Shown: positions 11,374-24,900 of the stretch, in pieces
Layout: every line of letters begins with the position of its first letter
How positions within the stretch are numbered: position 1 is the first letter of the stretch
DNA from: Arcuatula senhousia
Lineage: Eukaryota; Mollusca; Bivalvia; Mytilida; Mytilidae
Reading direction: 5' to 3'
Length of the DNA: 64,000 bases
Assembly (NCBI GenBank): GCA_963971305.1
Contig: OZ020306.1
Location: 67,181,022-67,245,021, forward strand
Translations under genes and position numbers: made by a program
The notes under the pieces: generated by a model
What the model was told of the DNA's origin: nothing
Databases searched by the model: none
Seen by the model: the letters and a program-made list of their open reading frames with translations, nothing else

Positions 11374-11615
11374 ATATATTCCTCAAGCTAAAATGAATTT
11401 TAAAATGTTCACAATATGCTGAATTGAAATATTTTAATTCGAAATAAAAGCAAACTTACTAAAAATACTTGTCGGTCACTTGTGCACTTAATGAAGTCAA
11501 AATCCCCCCCCCCCCATGTTAAACATGACGTTGAAGGAAAATGCAGCTCATAGTACAATAAGATATTGACAATTTTACCATAATGCGGCTCCCCTTTGGA
11601 GCCTATAATTTGCAG
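11374..11615 (+). repeat. Decayed third copy of repeat segment B
   Basis: Follows segment B from CAAGCTAAAATGAATTTTAA through GACGTTGAAGGAAAAT and CTCATAGTACAA to a degraded palindrome GGCTCCCCTTTGGAGCC. The copy is more diverged than the other two and contains a C13 homopolymer run. Confidence 0.55.
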
Positions 11616-11766
11616 TATTAGAAATACTTGTCTGAATAGGTCCTGACATTTGAAGTCGAAAGTCTTGAAAAAATTCACATGGGGTGACGGTTGCTTGTTC
11701 TCCAGTTTAGAAAATAATATTTGAGATTCACTTGTTGGAATCCAATTTTAAGCTTTAGTTCTATAT

Positions 11767-12258
11767 ATACATGATATATATGTTGTGTACAACATGTACA
11801 TGATGTACAAGTTGCAACTTTATACATATTGCAACATGTACAGATAAATTGTACAAGTTAAGAAAAATATTGAATCCCCTCTTCATAATTAGACACATCT
11901 TATTTTTGTAATCATAAATGATATTGGAATATTAAAGTGTATCATGAAGTTCACAATTAAGTCTTTAAAGAAATGACATCAACGTGATCAATATAAGTTC
12001 CTAGACTTTGACATGTTTGATATCTTGATTTTAGCAACAACACTTTAACGCTTTTATTTACTTTTTTAGGACTAAATAATCTATTAATTAAATAGTTAGG
12101 TGAATATTTCTTAAAATTGACATAAAGAAGTGTAAAATCCTGTATGTCTTCTTTGGGATTACATGTACTTGATGAAAGACAATCATGTCACATTTTGAAT
12201 TAACTTGCACAATTTATCTGTACATGTTGCAACTTGTACACAACATACATGCATATAT
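11767..12258. repeat. Inverted-repeat element with GTACAAGTTGCAAC arms
   Basis: The left arm (about 11770-11862) and right arm (about 12198-12258) share GTACAGATAAATTGT and TGTTGTGTACAA in inverted orientation. About 490 bp overall; non-coding. Confidence 0.5.
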
Positions 12259-12805
12259 TCCATTCAAATTTGCTCCAAATTTCCCTTGGGGCCTTGCCTG
12301 AAAGGCTTATTATTGTGCAGGGGGCCAGCGTGCCTGTGTCAATTTTGTAGACTGGTTGTTAATTGGTCATCATTAGCCTAATCAGGAAGGGTCTGTAATA
12401 TTTTTTTAGTTGCAGAAGTGGTAAATGCTTATTTATTTTCTGGAAATTTGGGATTTAACTTGTAAATCTATTGGAATTCTGGATTTTACAAGTTTTTTTG
12501 CTCCATTTTTGCACTAGGTAAAATGGATTTACTATATTTTTAATAAGAGTGCTGTGCAGGATGAGACCCACCTGTTTCCACCCCCATTGGCTGTGCTTGG
12601 CATTGCTTTTTATCCTTAAACAGCAATTCTCACCATTGGTTGTTTTTGAAGTAGAAAAATATGTGAACCATTGCAAAAAAAAAAAACCATGATATAAAAG
12701 TTTAAAAGTTGGATATTTAAAGGTAAACTACAAATAAAAAGATAAAATCACACATAATCAATAGAGTAAAGTCAAAATGAAAATTTATTAATTTTTCTTT
12801 TTCAG
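12259..12805. other. Non-coding stretch ending at ANKS3 splice acceptor
   Basis: AT-rich. The last bases form a pyrimidine tract ending TTTTTCAG, the acceptor before the first coding exon. No 5' untranslated exon could be located. Confidence 0.5.
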
Positions 12806-12992
12806 ATGTGAAGATGACGACAGAAGATGCCCAGTATGAAGCTTCAGACGAGTCTTCAGAAAATGAGCTGTTAGAGAGAAGTCTGTCCGTCTGGCATGGA
12901 TGGGACGTTAAACATGACTCGTCCATACCACTAGATCTACACACTGCGTCAAGTCTGGGTCACTATGATAGTGTTAGATCCTTCATATCTAG
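12806..12992 (+). CDS. ANKS3: ANKS3 coding exon 1 (start codon)
   Basis: The acceptor is at 12804-12805 and the donor at 12993 (GTATAC). The main ATG is 12814, preceded by a minimal ATG-TGA start-stop at 12806-12811. It encodes 59 codons plus 2 nt, rich in acidic residues, then SLSVWHGW and PLDLHTASSLGHY, the conserved lead into the ankyrin repeats. Confidence 0.88.
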
Positions 12993-15900
12993 GTATACCA
13001 ACACAATGTTTCTTAGAATTGTTTGCCATTCAATTTCATATATGTGAAAATGTACATGTTCAGGAGTTTTCATGAAGCAGAACACTCACATTTTATTTTA
13101 TAGTGTATATCCATGGTATCCAGCAATATTGAATTTGTCAACATGAACACTTTATAAAAATGATTTACTTAAATGTATTGCTATGTTTAATGCAACCATC
13201 ATGACCAGGCTATAGTATTAAAGGCCTGAATTATACCATATTATATTTGGTCTTTTGTAATTGTTGAGCCAACTGTTAATGTCAAGACCACTGACTATAG
13301 AATGTAAAAGAATTGCCTATACATGTATTACTAAATGAGTTGACAAGGTTGAAACTTGTATTCCATAAGACATCAGCAATTTGGAAATCACCAATTAAAC
13401 TAGCAGGGACCTTTAACAAGGACTAATGGTTACTGTTCAGCATCTTGCTTTTGGCTTTAGCATGTTTAGATTAAAATATAAATTAAATGATTCAAAACCA
13501 ATTATAAAAAAAATAATTTAAAGGACCCCATTTATTTTCATAGACTATTTAAGTTCATTTCTTTTCAGGAAGGTAGATTTGGACAGAAAGAATCGTGGAG
13601 GATGGACCCCTTTGATGTATGCTTGTTACATCGGCCATGATAACATCGTAAACCTGCTGTTAGATGCCTCAGTCAGCGTCAATGTACAGAATAATAAAGG
13701 ACAGACACCACTGATGCTGGCCGCTAGCTGTGGCAATGAGAGTGTGGCATACTTTATATATCAGGTAGAGGAGATATGTTTGTATAAAATTCTGTCATTT
13801 GATAGTATAATTGAAAATATTTTCCCCTTAAGCAGTAAAAATGATTTGCATTGGCAGGATGAGATTTAGATGCATAATACATTAACATACTGTAAACTGG
13901 GAAATCTTCGTGGCAGTTTAATTTTCGCGGTAAGGACAGCAGCGCGAAAATAAAACCTCCGCGAAAATTTCTCAGCCAGAAATTAAAGGCTGAACTGAAA
14001 AATATGTAGGAGTCTTAATAAGAACTCTATGCATGTTTTCTTTAGTAAATCTTACCAAAAACTTATCAGAAAAAATGTTCAGATTACAAATTCATAGTGT
14101 TAATCCCCCTAGGTCTTCATTACATTGTTCACACATTTAGAAATTTTACCAGTGGACCAGTCAGAAATATTATTTTGTCACCACCTTTCTGACTGGCACT
14201 ACATAAAGAAACTGAATATTGTTTAATTGGATCGATAAACGTAAAATTATTCCTTGTAGAGATCGGATATTTACACAAATAACAGTACATATTTTTTTTG
14301 GATCTGCTTAAGGACCGCGAATTCAAAACTGTGCGAAATCGGATTTGATCAACCGACCGCGAAAAAAAGACGGCGCGAAAATTTCCCGGTTTACAGTATA
14401 GAGAAATTAATTGTGGAAATGTAAGCATATTCATTAATGAATTTTATTTCGTCAAAATTTATAAAGTAATAAGACAAATTAATAAATGAATTATATAGAA
14501 ATAAATATTACTTTTGAAAGTGTCAGGGAATTTTTATGAATTTAGTATACAAGAAAATGCATTAATTGTTTGTAACCATAATGTTGCATTGTCTATGATT
14601 ATTTTGACATTATTATACCTTGTATAATATTTTACAACAAATTGCAAGGCAAATTATCTTCTCTCACATAAATTTAAGCAGGGAATTGCATATATGTCCA
14701 CAAAAAAGCATTAAGAACATAAATGTGATCAGAATTTATTTGGATGCATGCCAGTGATCCCCTAAATTATGCCAGGATTACCGTGGTCTTTTGTGGTTTT
14801 CGTTGGTAGCCTTGAACCACGAAATTTGATATCCCTCGAAAAGGAAATTTAACATTGGTGTGTATGCTGCAGACAAAAGAACCAAGAATTTAAGAATCCA
14901 CAAACTGATACTTTCATCAAAACCACGAAAATTGGTACCCACTAAAATCAATCAATCAATCAATCAAAGTTTTATTTAGAGTCAGTACATTACAGAACAA
15001 GAAAACACAAGCTCTAGCGAGCTTTTAACACTGACATAAAATAAATGAATCCACAGTATACAATATTATATCATCTATTTCCAGCAAGGTGGAGATTTGG
15101 AGGCACGCGACAGGAAAGGATGGACATCGCTGTTCCATGCTACATATGCTGGTCATACTAATGTTGTCAAGTTTCTCCTGGAGCAGGGGGCTAAAATAAA
15201 TGCTGTGTAGGTAGCAATATTGACAGTCTTCACGGTTAACATTTTGAAGCACAAGCTCAAAAATTACTATTTTTAGAATTTTTCTTTACATATAATTGGC
15301 TTGTAATTCCATATTTTAAAAAATTTTTACTGGTCAGAAAGCTATTTTACTGGCCAGGGCCATCGGACTTGTGGCTAAATTCGAAGACTATAGAAATAAA
15401 TAAATCCACAAATAAAATGTATTCCAGAAAGGGCTATTTTAATCAGATATTATTGTATAAGGGTACTGAAATTTTTTTTTATATGTGAACATAGCTAAAA
15501 TGGGAAAATTCAGTTGAGAATCTTATGCATGATGATTTAAAATACTGTAAACACAGAAATTTTCGTGTGAAGGTTATTTTCGCTTAATTCGCGATCTCTA
15601 AATCTCTGCGAAAACACCCCCCACGCAAAGTATTTCTTGTCTAAGCAAAAGGGTATGAACAATGATCAAAAACAAGAATTTATCTCCCTTCTAAAGGGTT
15701 TCATTTACAAAAACACAAGAATATCACCCGTGAATATTCCCACGTTTACAGTATATAGAACTTACCATAATTTTATTTTAAGTCAAACAGATTGAATGTG
15801 TAAATATTTATAGTATAACTAATGAGGAGAGGCGAATATCAATTTTAATGTCACGAGTCACGATTAACGCCAGGATTCAACAAGTCTGCGGAACTTGAAT

Positions 15901-18900
15901 CCCCTAGCATCAAAAATGAAAACAAAAGAAATTATTGATTGATGAATTGGGTATTGCGCACTAATCTAATAATTATGTAAAGTTTTTTTCGCTGGCAACT
16001 TTACGAGGGTTAGATAAATTTGTACGTGAGTTAGATAAATCCTCTAATTAACTTCGTGAAAGTCTAGAAATTTATTTAACTCGGAAATCACGATATATCA
16101 TCTATATCTATATGATTAATATGTAATGTCATGGACTTGCTGGTATTATTGTTGGGCATTCACAAAAATTTGAGGACAATGACATTCTAACCTTATAATT
16201 ATAACAGCCAGAGATATTCTATCTAGAATATTATGTCCATTCTACTCAGCATGTCAACTGAAAATAAAATGCAGTTAATAAACAACCTCAAAGAAGGGTG
16301 GGACAAATTTTTCTAATGAGAATGCCTTTGATTATTTCAGAGAGCCAGTGAATGGATTTACACCTTTTATGGAGGCAGCTGCTGAAGGTCATGAGAAGAT
16401 TGTACAATTATTTCTACAACATGTATGTAGCTTCTTTTACATGTAGATAATTGCTTTCATTGGTTTATTTTAAAAAATCCACCTTGAAATCTATTTAAGT
16501 AAAACACAGCTAAAGTTTGACAATAAAAGTGAATATTTTACAATTGGGAAATAAAATATGCATCCATGAGTAGTTATGTACTTGAGATAGTCTAGGCCAC
16601 CCCTGTTTTTGAAAATTTTAAAAACCGCTACCAGTACCCCCCACTGGGAAAATTTCAGAAAATGTAAAAATTTGTACTTGCATCGGTTGAGCGCATCCCT
16701 GTTTTTTTTTTTATACCCCAGTATACCCCCTCGGCTACCCGAATTCTGAAATGAAAACATTTTTAAGAGGTCAGAAGTTCACCGAAAAAAATACGCCTTG
16801 GGGCATCCAAAATTGCAAAATGGTTCTTATGAATTACGGTCTAAGTTAGATAACTCTGAAGTGAAACTTTGCGAAGATTTGTATTACCAGGTAATAGTGA
16901 ATAAATTAAGATAAGTCTGAAGCGAAATATTTTGAAGATTTGTATTACCAGGTAATAGTGAATAAATTAAGATGAGTCTGAAGTGAAAATTTTTTGAATT
17001 TGTATTACCAGGTAATAGTGAATAAACTAAGATAACTTTGAAGTGAAAATTTGTGAGAATTTGTATTACCGGGTAATAGTGAATAAACTGTAGCTAATCG
17101 ACACACACCCCGTTCATTATGTATAACGGTTTATTTTATACTTAAGTATGTATAAGAATTAAAATTCAATAGGTAAATCGATCTCTTTAATGAATGACAG
17201 ACAACAACATGCATCGACGAATTTTAAAATTTAAATTATATCAATAAAGAACGATTTTTATGGTTGTCATGTATTACCCGATAATACATAATGAAAGATA
17301 ATCAATACGTAGCCAGTTTGTTGCTAAGTAATACATAAATATTTACCACCTTCACGATAAACATCAACCCATCATCGTTCTGTCTAAACAAACCCTCACG
17401 AGAGAAGAGTAATAAAAATGGACGATTTAGTGGAACTACAGGAGTATTTATTTGTAACATATCCACAGGATCAGAATATCAAACGTTTTTTTATTGCATA
17501 TCAAGCAAAAGTCCAAGAACAACAACAACAACACCAGCCTGTGCTTAAAAGAACGCGCAGCGTTTTGAAACGAGAAATAAAAGAAAAATTGACTGATTCT
17601 TATAGTGAAGAACGATATACGACGGGGGAAATAAACGTGAATTTAATGACTGAGCAAACGTGCATAGATACATTACTGAAGTTACAGAATTCAATAAGAA
17701 GCAGCAAGAGAGACATTATTTATAAATCAGCACAGCAGGGACGGGTGATTAATAAACTAAAGGAACAAAAGAAAGGGAATGTTGGAGTTTTCCTGACACA
17801 AAATGGAATTAAATTTTCAACATCACATTGCTACGCACTGATCAGATTATTTAAACTGTGCGAAGCGCATCCAAATTTATTGAAATGTGCCTGTGATGTG
17901 AAATTTATCATAGGGAACATGAAAACAATAAAGGAAATATGCCAGGAATTGCAATGGTAATGTATTACCAGGTAATACTGCAATAATTGAACTGACTTTA
18001 ATTTAAAAGATTAAAAGGCTCTAAAATGTTATTTTTACTTTACCTCGAAAACCCCAAAAAACAACAGAGAAAAAAATATGTAGGATTTGAGAAAAAAAAA
18101 CCCATCAAAATTACACTTTAAAAATGAAACAACCTACAGCTCCAGAATTATATCCCGAATTACCCATGGAAGATGGACAAAATTACAGACTACAAAAAAT
18201 AACAGAAATAGAAAAAACACTTATAAATGAGAGAGATAAACGCAAATCACTATACAAAAAATATAAACGAGGGGTTAATGCCACCGATGGTATCGACACA
18301 AGTCTAATAACTGCATCTGTTGGTTTAGCCGGTGTTGGAATAGCTTTTCCTTTCTTACTTCCATTACAAATTGCAGCTATTGTATGCGGGAGTGTAGGAG
18401 GATTGGTTAAATTTGCTAGAAGAAAGTTAACAACAAAATCAAAAAAACATTACGAAATTAAAACAATGGCAGAATGCAAGTTAAACAGCATAAAAGATTT
18501 GATATCAAAATCACTAACCGATGGACAAATAAGCGAGAACGAGTTCAAATCGGTATTAAACGAATTGGAAAAATACAATGAAATGAAAGAAAAAATACGT
18601 ATAAAACATACACAGGAAAAATTGAGTGATGAAGAAAAAAAGAAATTAATAGAAGACATAGAATCTAGGGTAAAAAGTGAATTTAAAAAAAAAATGGAAA
18701 ATATTTAAAGGGTAACCGCTCGACTTGCTCGCTTATTTTCTTCAATAAAATAACTATAGTAAATGATCCTCCACCAAAATATGAATTAAATTCTTTTTTA
18801 AAAAATGGCTGAAGGAGGTTTTGAGTTTGATAACCCCGCATTTGAAGATGATTATAATGAAGAAGAAGAAGAAACGTCTTTTCAAAATGACGAAGAATTT

Positions 18901-21900
18901 CAAAAGTCAATAAATAAGGAATATGAAGTGTTAAGATATTTATCAGAAAATGACGCTAAAATTCGTGAAAAAGAAACTACAAAAACAATGATGAAAAGAT
19001 TTTATGAAGAAAATCGTGAAACATATTCAGATAAAAATTATAAAGATTTTTTTATCAGGAAAGATAATGATGGAAGACTACTGTTATATGTAAAAGATGA
19101 AAATGCTAAGGAAATTGCATTGACATATTACCAAAACGGTTTATTAAAATTTTATAAATTTAGCACTCTTCAAAAACAACATGGCATTAATTTTGTCAGA
19201 GATGTTTTAGGTGTAAATGATTTTAAAATATCTGATAGAATAAGAGAAGGTAGAGCAGAGTTTCAAAGAATGTTAAATAAAGGACCAATTCGTGAACTTA
19301 ATAATACCATAGAAAATATTCCATTACAAGAAATATCCACACAACAAGAAGTGCAAGAATTATTAGAAACCGCAAGTAATTCAGAAACACATGTAAAAGA
19401 AATAGAAACTTCATTTGATGAACAAGGGATATCTTTTATAAATGAAGAAACACAAACAGACATGACAAAAAGAGAGATGGATGGCGTAATCAGTGCAATG
19501 ACCTCAGTAAAAGAAGAGATTGCAAACGAATTAGCAAAACTAAACGAAACAAATAAAGAGTTAGCAAAAGAAAATACCAAATTAGAACAAGCAAAAGAAG
19601 ATAATGATGAATTCCAAATAAATAGAATAAGTAGTAGAATTAGAGATTTGGAAATTGAGAGAAGTTCAAGACTAGAAGTAATTAATATCAATAAAGAAAA
19701 ATTACGTACTCAGGTAAATAGAATCAAAGAGACAATACGTAAAGTATTAAACGAAGACAAAACATTAGGCGAAAGAATAAGGACTTTATTAAGAGAACAA
19801 GGCATCACCCTGGTTAGTATCTTAACCGCTTTTGGAATGATTATCGGTGTTATTGTCGAAACATTTACTGGTGGATCTACTTCCCCTTCACCTCCTCCCC
19901 CAACGCCATCGGAAGGCGGTGTACAAGACTGGATAAAGAAACAGTTAAAAAATCTTGGAAAACTATTATCTTTTCTTGCAGGAAAATTAGGAGCTGCATT
20001 ACCAGGTATTATAGGTTCAATCGTATCTTGGTTATTGTCCACAACAAAAGACGTAGTAAATTGGTTTGCAAACAACCTATGGGCTTTGCTTGTTTTGGTT
20101 GTTGGTCTATTATATACCGCCGCCAGGGAATATTTAAGAAAATAAATTAAGCGCTGTAATACCCAATACAATACTTCCAAATATTATTGCCTTTTTATGA
20201 TCTTCGTGATCGTCATGTATTTGAACTTGTTTTATTGTTATTGGTTCCGGTATTTTTGGTTCTGACTTTTTTGGGTTAGAATCAACAGGATCAAAATTTT
20301 TATTATTCAAATCGTCGTTCAAGCCGAGCGTTTGGTTTTCTGTTGCAATTACAATTTTATTATTATAACCAACGATAGTACCAATTTGTAAAACCATATC
20401 GCTGGGAGACATGTATAAACCAAGTCCATAAGCGTAATCAACTTTACTTCTTGCATATTTTAAAACATTTTGATAATTTGATATCTGAGTGGGCAAATCG
20501 ATAGGACTGTTAATAACATCTTGTACATTTGCTAAAAATTGTTTTTGTGCATCAAATCCTGTTCCTACTTTTAATATTTCTACTTTTGTTTGAGATTGTG
20601 CACCTAATAAAGCCCACACATAAGTTCTAATACTTTCATTAATTCGTTCTATTCCAGCTTTTGTAAAACCCTTTGATATGTTTGGTATAAATGTTGTCCA
20701 AGCCATACTTATATCCTGTGAATGATATAATTTATCCATAACATTAAAAGAAGGTCCTTCACTTTTGTGATGATATCTATATTCTCCACCTGGTTTATAA
20801 TACTGGGTAAAGTATCCCAATCCTTGCCATGCTTTTTCCATTTTCTGTCTCCAATCTGTTCTTGGAGAAACATTAAACTCATTACATAATCGTTCATAAG
20901 CAGCTTTAGAATATGGGTTTTTGTAATAACAAAATGCCGGGTCACTTGGTAAAGGGGATTTAAGTTCTTTTAAGATTCTAGCCGTACAATAATACAAATG
21001 AAACATATAAACCGACCTGGTAAGATTTGTGGTATTTTGAATATGATCAACAAAAGAAACCCCACATCCTGCAGTGGCACACCAGACGGCAAAGTTTAGC
21101 TGACATTGCCACCAATCAAATGAGGAATGAATCCATGTATTCCATGGTTCGTTGGTGTGTATTGGTGGATTTTGATAATTTTTAAATAAATCAGGGAAAA
21201 TGACTTCAAAGCTATCTTTTTGATTAACAAATATTGTTTGTTTGATCAGATCCAAACTTTCTTTTACCTTATTATTTGGACGAGTGTCATGCTCCGCATT
21301 AGGATTATATTTATATTCTTCTGTTATTTTAGTCATTTTTTATCTTAAAAAATGTATCACACTATATCAAATATTAATAATATAATAAATCTAAGTGAAG
21401 GCATTGATAATAGAAATGGAAATAAACAAATCGGTTTAAAATCCATAACATATAATTTAGGTTGGTATAATGTTTTAGATGAACAAATACGAAAAGTTGA
21501 AGAAAGAAAAACCATAAAAATTACAGATGGATGTTATGGGTTTCAAAAACTTAAAGATGAATTTCAAAAAGCGAATATTACAATAGAAGTAAATGAAACA
21601 AATGGGTTTGCATCATTGACAACACCAACTGATTTAAAAATAAGTAAAGGATTGAAACAGATGTTGGGATTCAGACATAAACAAATATTTGAAGCCAATC
21701 AAACGCACGTAGGAAATAAACCCATAGATTTTGCTATTCACAAATCATTGTATTTACATTTGGAGCAAGTAAGTACTTCTCATAATTATTTTGATGGAAA
21801 GCCTAGTACTTTATTAACGGTTATTCCTGTTGAAAATAAAGAGTTCGGGGATGTTATAACAGTTAGATTTGAAAATCCGGAATATAAATGCTTGGTAAAC

Positions 21901-24900
21901 GATGTTATAACAGAATTTAAATTAGAAATTAGAGATGAGAATAATAATAAGACATTGTAATATCATTAACAATTGAATTATTTTTATAACAAATTTTTTC
22001 CTTTAAAAATGTCGGCATACGGAAACAAATTAAATCCCTACAGAAAAACAAGAGAACCCCGCGGTGTAAAAGGTATTCGCCAAAGTGTGGTGATAACCAA
22101 TAATCCTTCAACTATTGATCAAAATCAACAGTTATTAGTGAGATTCCCAAATCTAGGCAACAATGATGTTATTGTTCCCGGAACAACCAGATTAGCATTC
22201 GAAATAGAAATCCAATCCACAGACGACAATGCAACTATATATCAGAACATAGGAAGGGCAATAGTTAAAAAAACAACAATTCGTATAAGCGGAAATGAAA
22301 TTATGTCAATTGATGATAGTGACATCTATTATTGTTATACTGATTTATGGAAATCTGCATCTGAACGTAACAATATGGCATACCAAGGTATCGGTGAGGC
22401 AAACATGTTAAAACATAGGGTTGGTGCAGATGATAAAGGGTCAGACGTAGGTGATGAAGCAATCGCCACCGCATATGGTTCAAGATTTTGTATCCCACTT
22501 GATTTTGAACTTTTGGAAACTCATATGCCTTTTTATCAAGCGGGTCTTGGTGATAGACTTGAATATGAACTTACATTTAATAGTTATGGTGATGTTATCA
22601 AATCGTCGGATGCATCTGCAAGTTATAAAGTCAAAAACATTTGTTTGGAATTTGATATGGTTACTGATGCTGAATTGGCAAGACAGATAAGGCAACAAGT
22701 TGACGGTAAGATGGTTATTTTGTACGATAGAATACTGAGACATAGAAAAATAACCAAAAACAAATCCGATACATTGTGGAATATTAATTTAAATGTTCCG
22801 GCCAGAAGCATGAAAGGAATTCTAATGCTTTTTGAAGATCCTGATAGGACAAGCACTGAAACTTTTTATAATCCTAACATAACAAAAGTAGAAATGACAG
22901 TTGAAGGGGTTCCAAATCAACTTTATAGTCAAGGAATGAAAGCATATCAACAGTGGGATGAAATAAATAAATTCTTTGGTTTAAATTCAAAAAGGGATAA
23001 AGAAACAAACCTGATTGCAAAAAATCTAAATTTATCATATACAACATTGGAAAAATATTTAACGACTAATTACGCATTGTGGCTAGATTTACGTTCAACG
23101 GATGATAATGCATTACACGGTTCGGGCAGAAGAATCGAAAACACTTCTGAAGGCGTTACCATACAAATAACCAAAACTTCAGGAGCAGACAAATCAATAA
23201 ATGTTTATCTGTTTGTTATACAAGATGCACAAATTAATTTTGAAGATGGAAGATTTAAAGAAGTTAATTATTAGTGGGCGAAGCCCTTTCAGTTCCTTAA
23301 AAAATGGAAATGCCAAAATATCCCCATTGTGCAATAATCTGCGGTCAAACAGGATGTGGAAAGACTGAATTTGTTCTTGATTTATTAGAAAAAGAATATA
23401 ATAAAGTGTTTGAACATATAGTTGTACTTTGCCCAACCATTCAATGGAACAAAGCATACAAAAATCGTGAATGGATTGGTGACGTTAAAAAACCAAAAAC
23501 AAAAAATCTAATCATCGTTAATCCAATAGTAAAAGAAGAAGAAAAGTTACAGGAGCTTTTGAGATTTTTTTTTAATAAATATGCCGGTCATCCAACGTTA
23601 TATATTATTGATGATTGCAGTGCAACAAAAGAACTAACAAAGAAAAAAGATATGTTGTCTGAGCTTGCATTTTCAGGAAGACACGCGGAACAATCGGTGT
23701 GGGTCATTTCTCAGAGATACAACTCTGTCTTAAAAGATCTGAGAGAACAAACAAAATGGTTATGTATGTTTTACACAAAAGACAGGGATAGTTACGACAA
23801 TTGTTTAAGAGAAAATGACGTCATCCCAACTTTGGAAGAAAGGCAAAGAATAAAGGAAGAACTTAAGAAAAAAAAGCATCGTAAATTAATATTAAGGACA
23901 GATCAACCTACCGATTATTGGTTACTTGATTAAGTAATGCTCAAGTAATGCTTAAGAAATGCTTAGGTATTGCTTGGGTAATGCTTAAGAAATTAGGCAA
24001 AAATAAGCATTAAAAAAAAGCAATGCTTCTAGAAATTCTAACAATTACAACAAACATGGCTGTCTTATCATTGGTTGGATATTTCGTATTTAAATTTTTA
24101 AAATTTAGAAATTCTTTTTTTTCAACATATAAAATGAATGCTGAAGAATTTTTAGGTGATCAAATTGAGGGGGAAAACTTGGATGTTGATGGTTTCTCAC
24201 AAGATAAAAAACGTGAGAGATTATCGGCTATTGTTGTCGGTGGAAAAAGTAAACAATATATTGGAAGAGAACTACAAATATCAGATATCGACAGAATGAC
24301 AACGGAACAAATAAACAAACTATACTGTAAATATGAAGCAAGATTAGGGTCTAGTATGACAAAGACTTTGGGAAACTGTTTTATAAATTTGTATGTCTTG
24401 GGTGTATCAAAATATTTTAAAGTTGTTGATCCTCCAAAACTAATACAAGATTTAGAGGAAGACCCTTTTGTTAATAACGCTTTAAATAGTGCATGTTGTG
24501 AATTGTATTATAAATTTGGAATGTATCTTGCCCCTTTTACCGCAATGTTAACAACGGCAAAACATATAGAATTTAAAAAAGATTCAGAAAACGAAGCGCC
24601 TTCAAATAATGACATAGAAAATGATGAATGAAAATATCGAACAACCAGAAAACAAAGAAGAAAAAAAGAAAAACCCAAAAAGGGTTGCAGCCGGTAAAAG
24701 GGGTGCAGAAGTAAGAACAAGAAATGCAGAATTAAGAAAAAAAGAATTAGAAAAAATGAAAATAGAAAATTTAAAAATCAAACAAATAACAAAAGATTCA
24801 GAAACAGATGAACCAAAAGAAATTTGTCTTCCTCCTTGTCCAGAACATTCAATAAATTTATTAAATTATGGATTTGTACTTTTTCCAATAGGTATTGTTG

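Noticed and set aside
15205..15214. Alternative donors for ANKS3 exon 3 (15205 and 15211)
   Set aside because: The first breaks the frame into exon 4, and the second leaves an in-frame TAG.
17418..17960. 180-aa protein as the Polinton maturation protease
   Set aside because: No convincing His-Asp/Glu-Cys arrangement; C-terminal part looks helical and could be DNA-binding.
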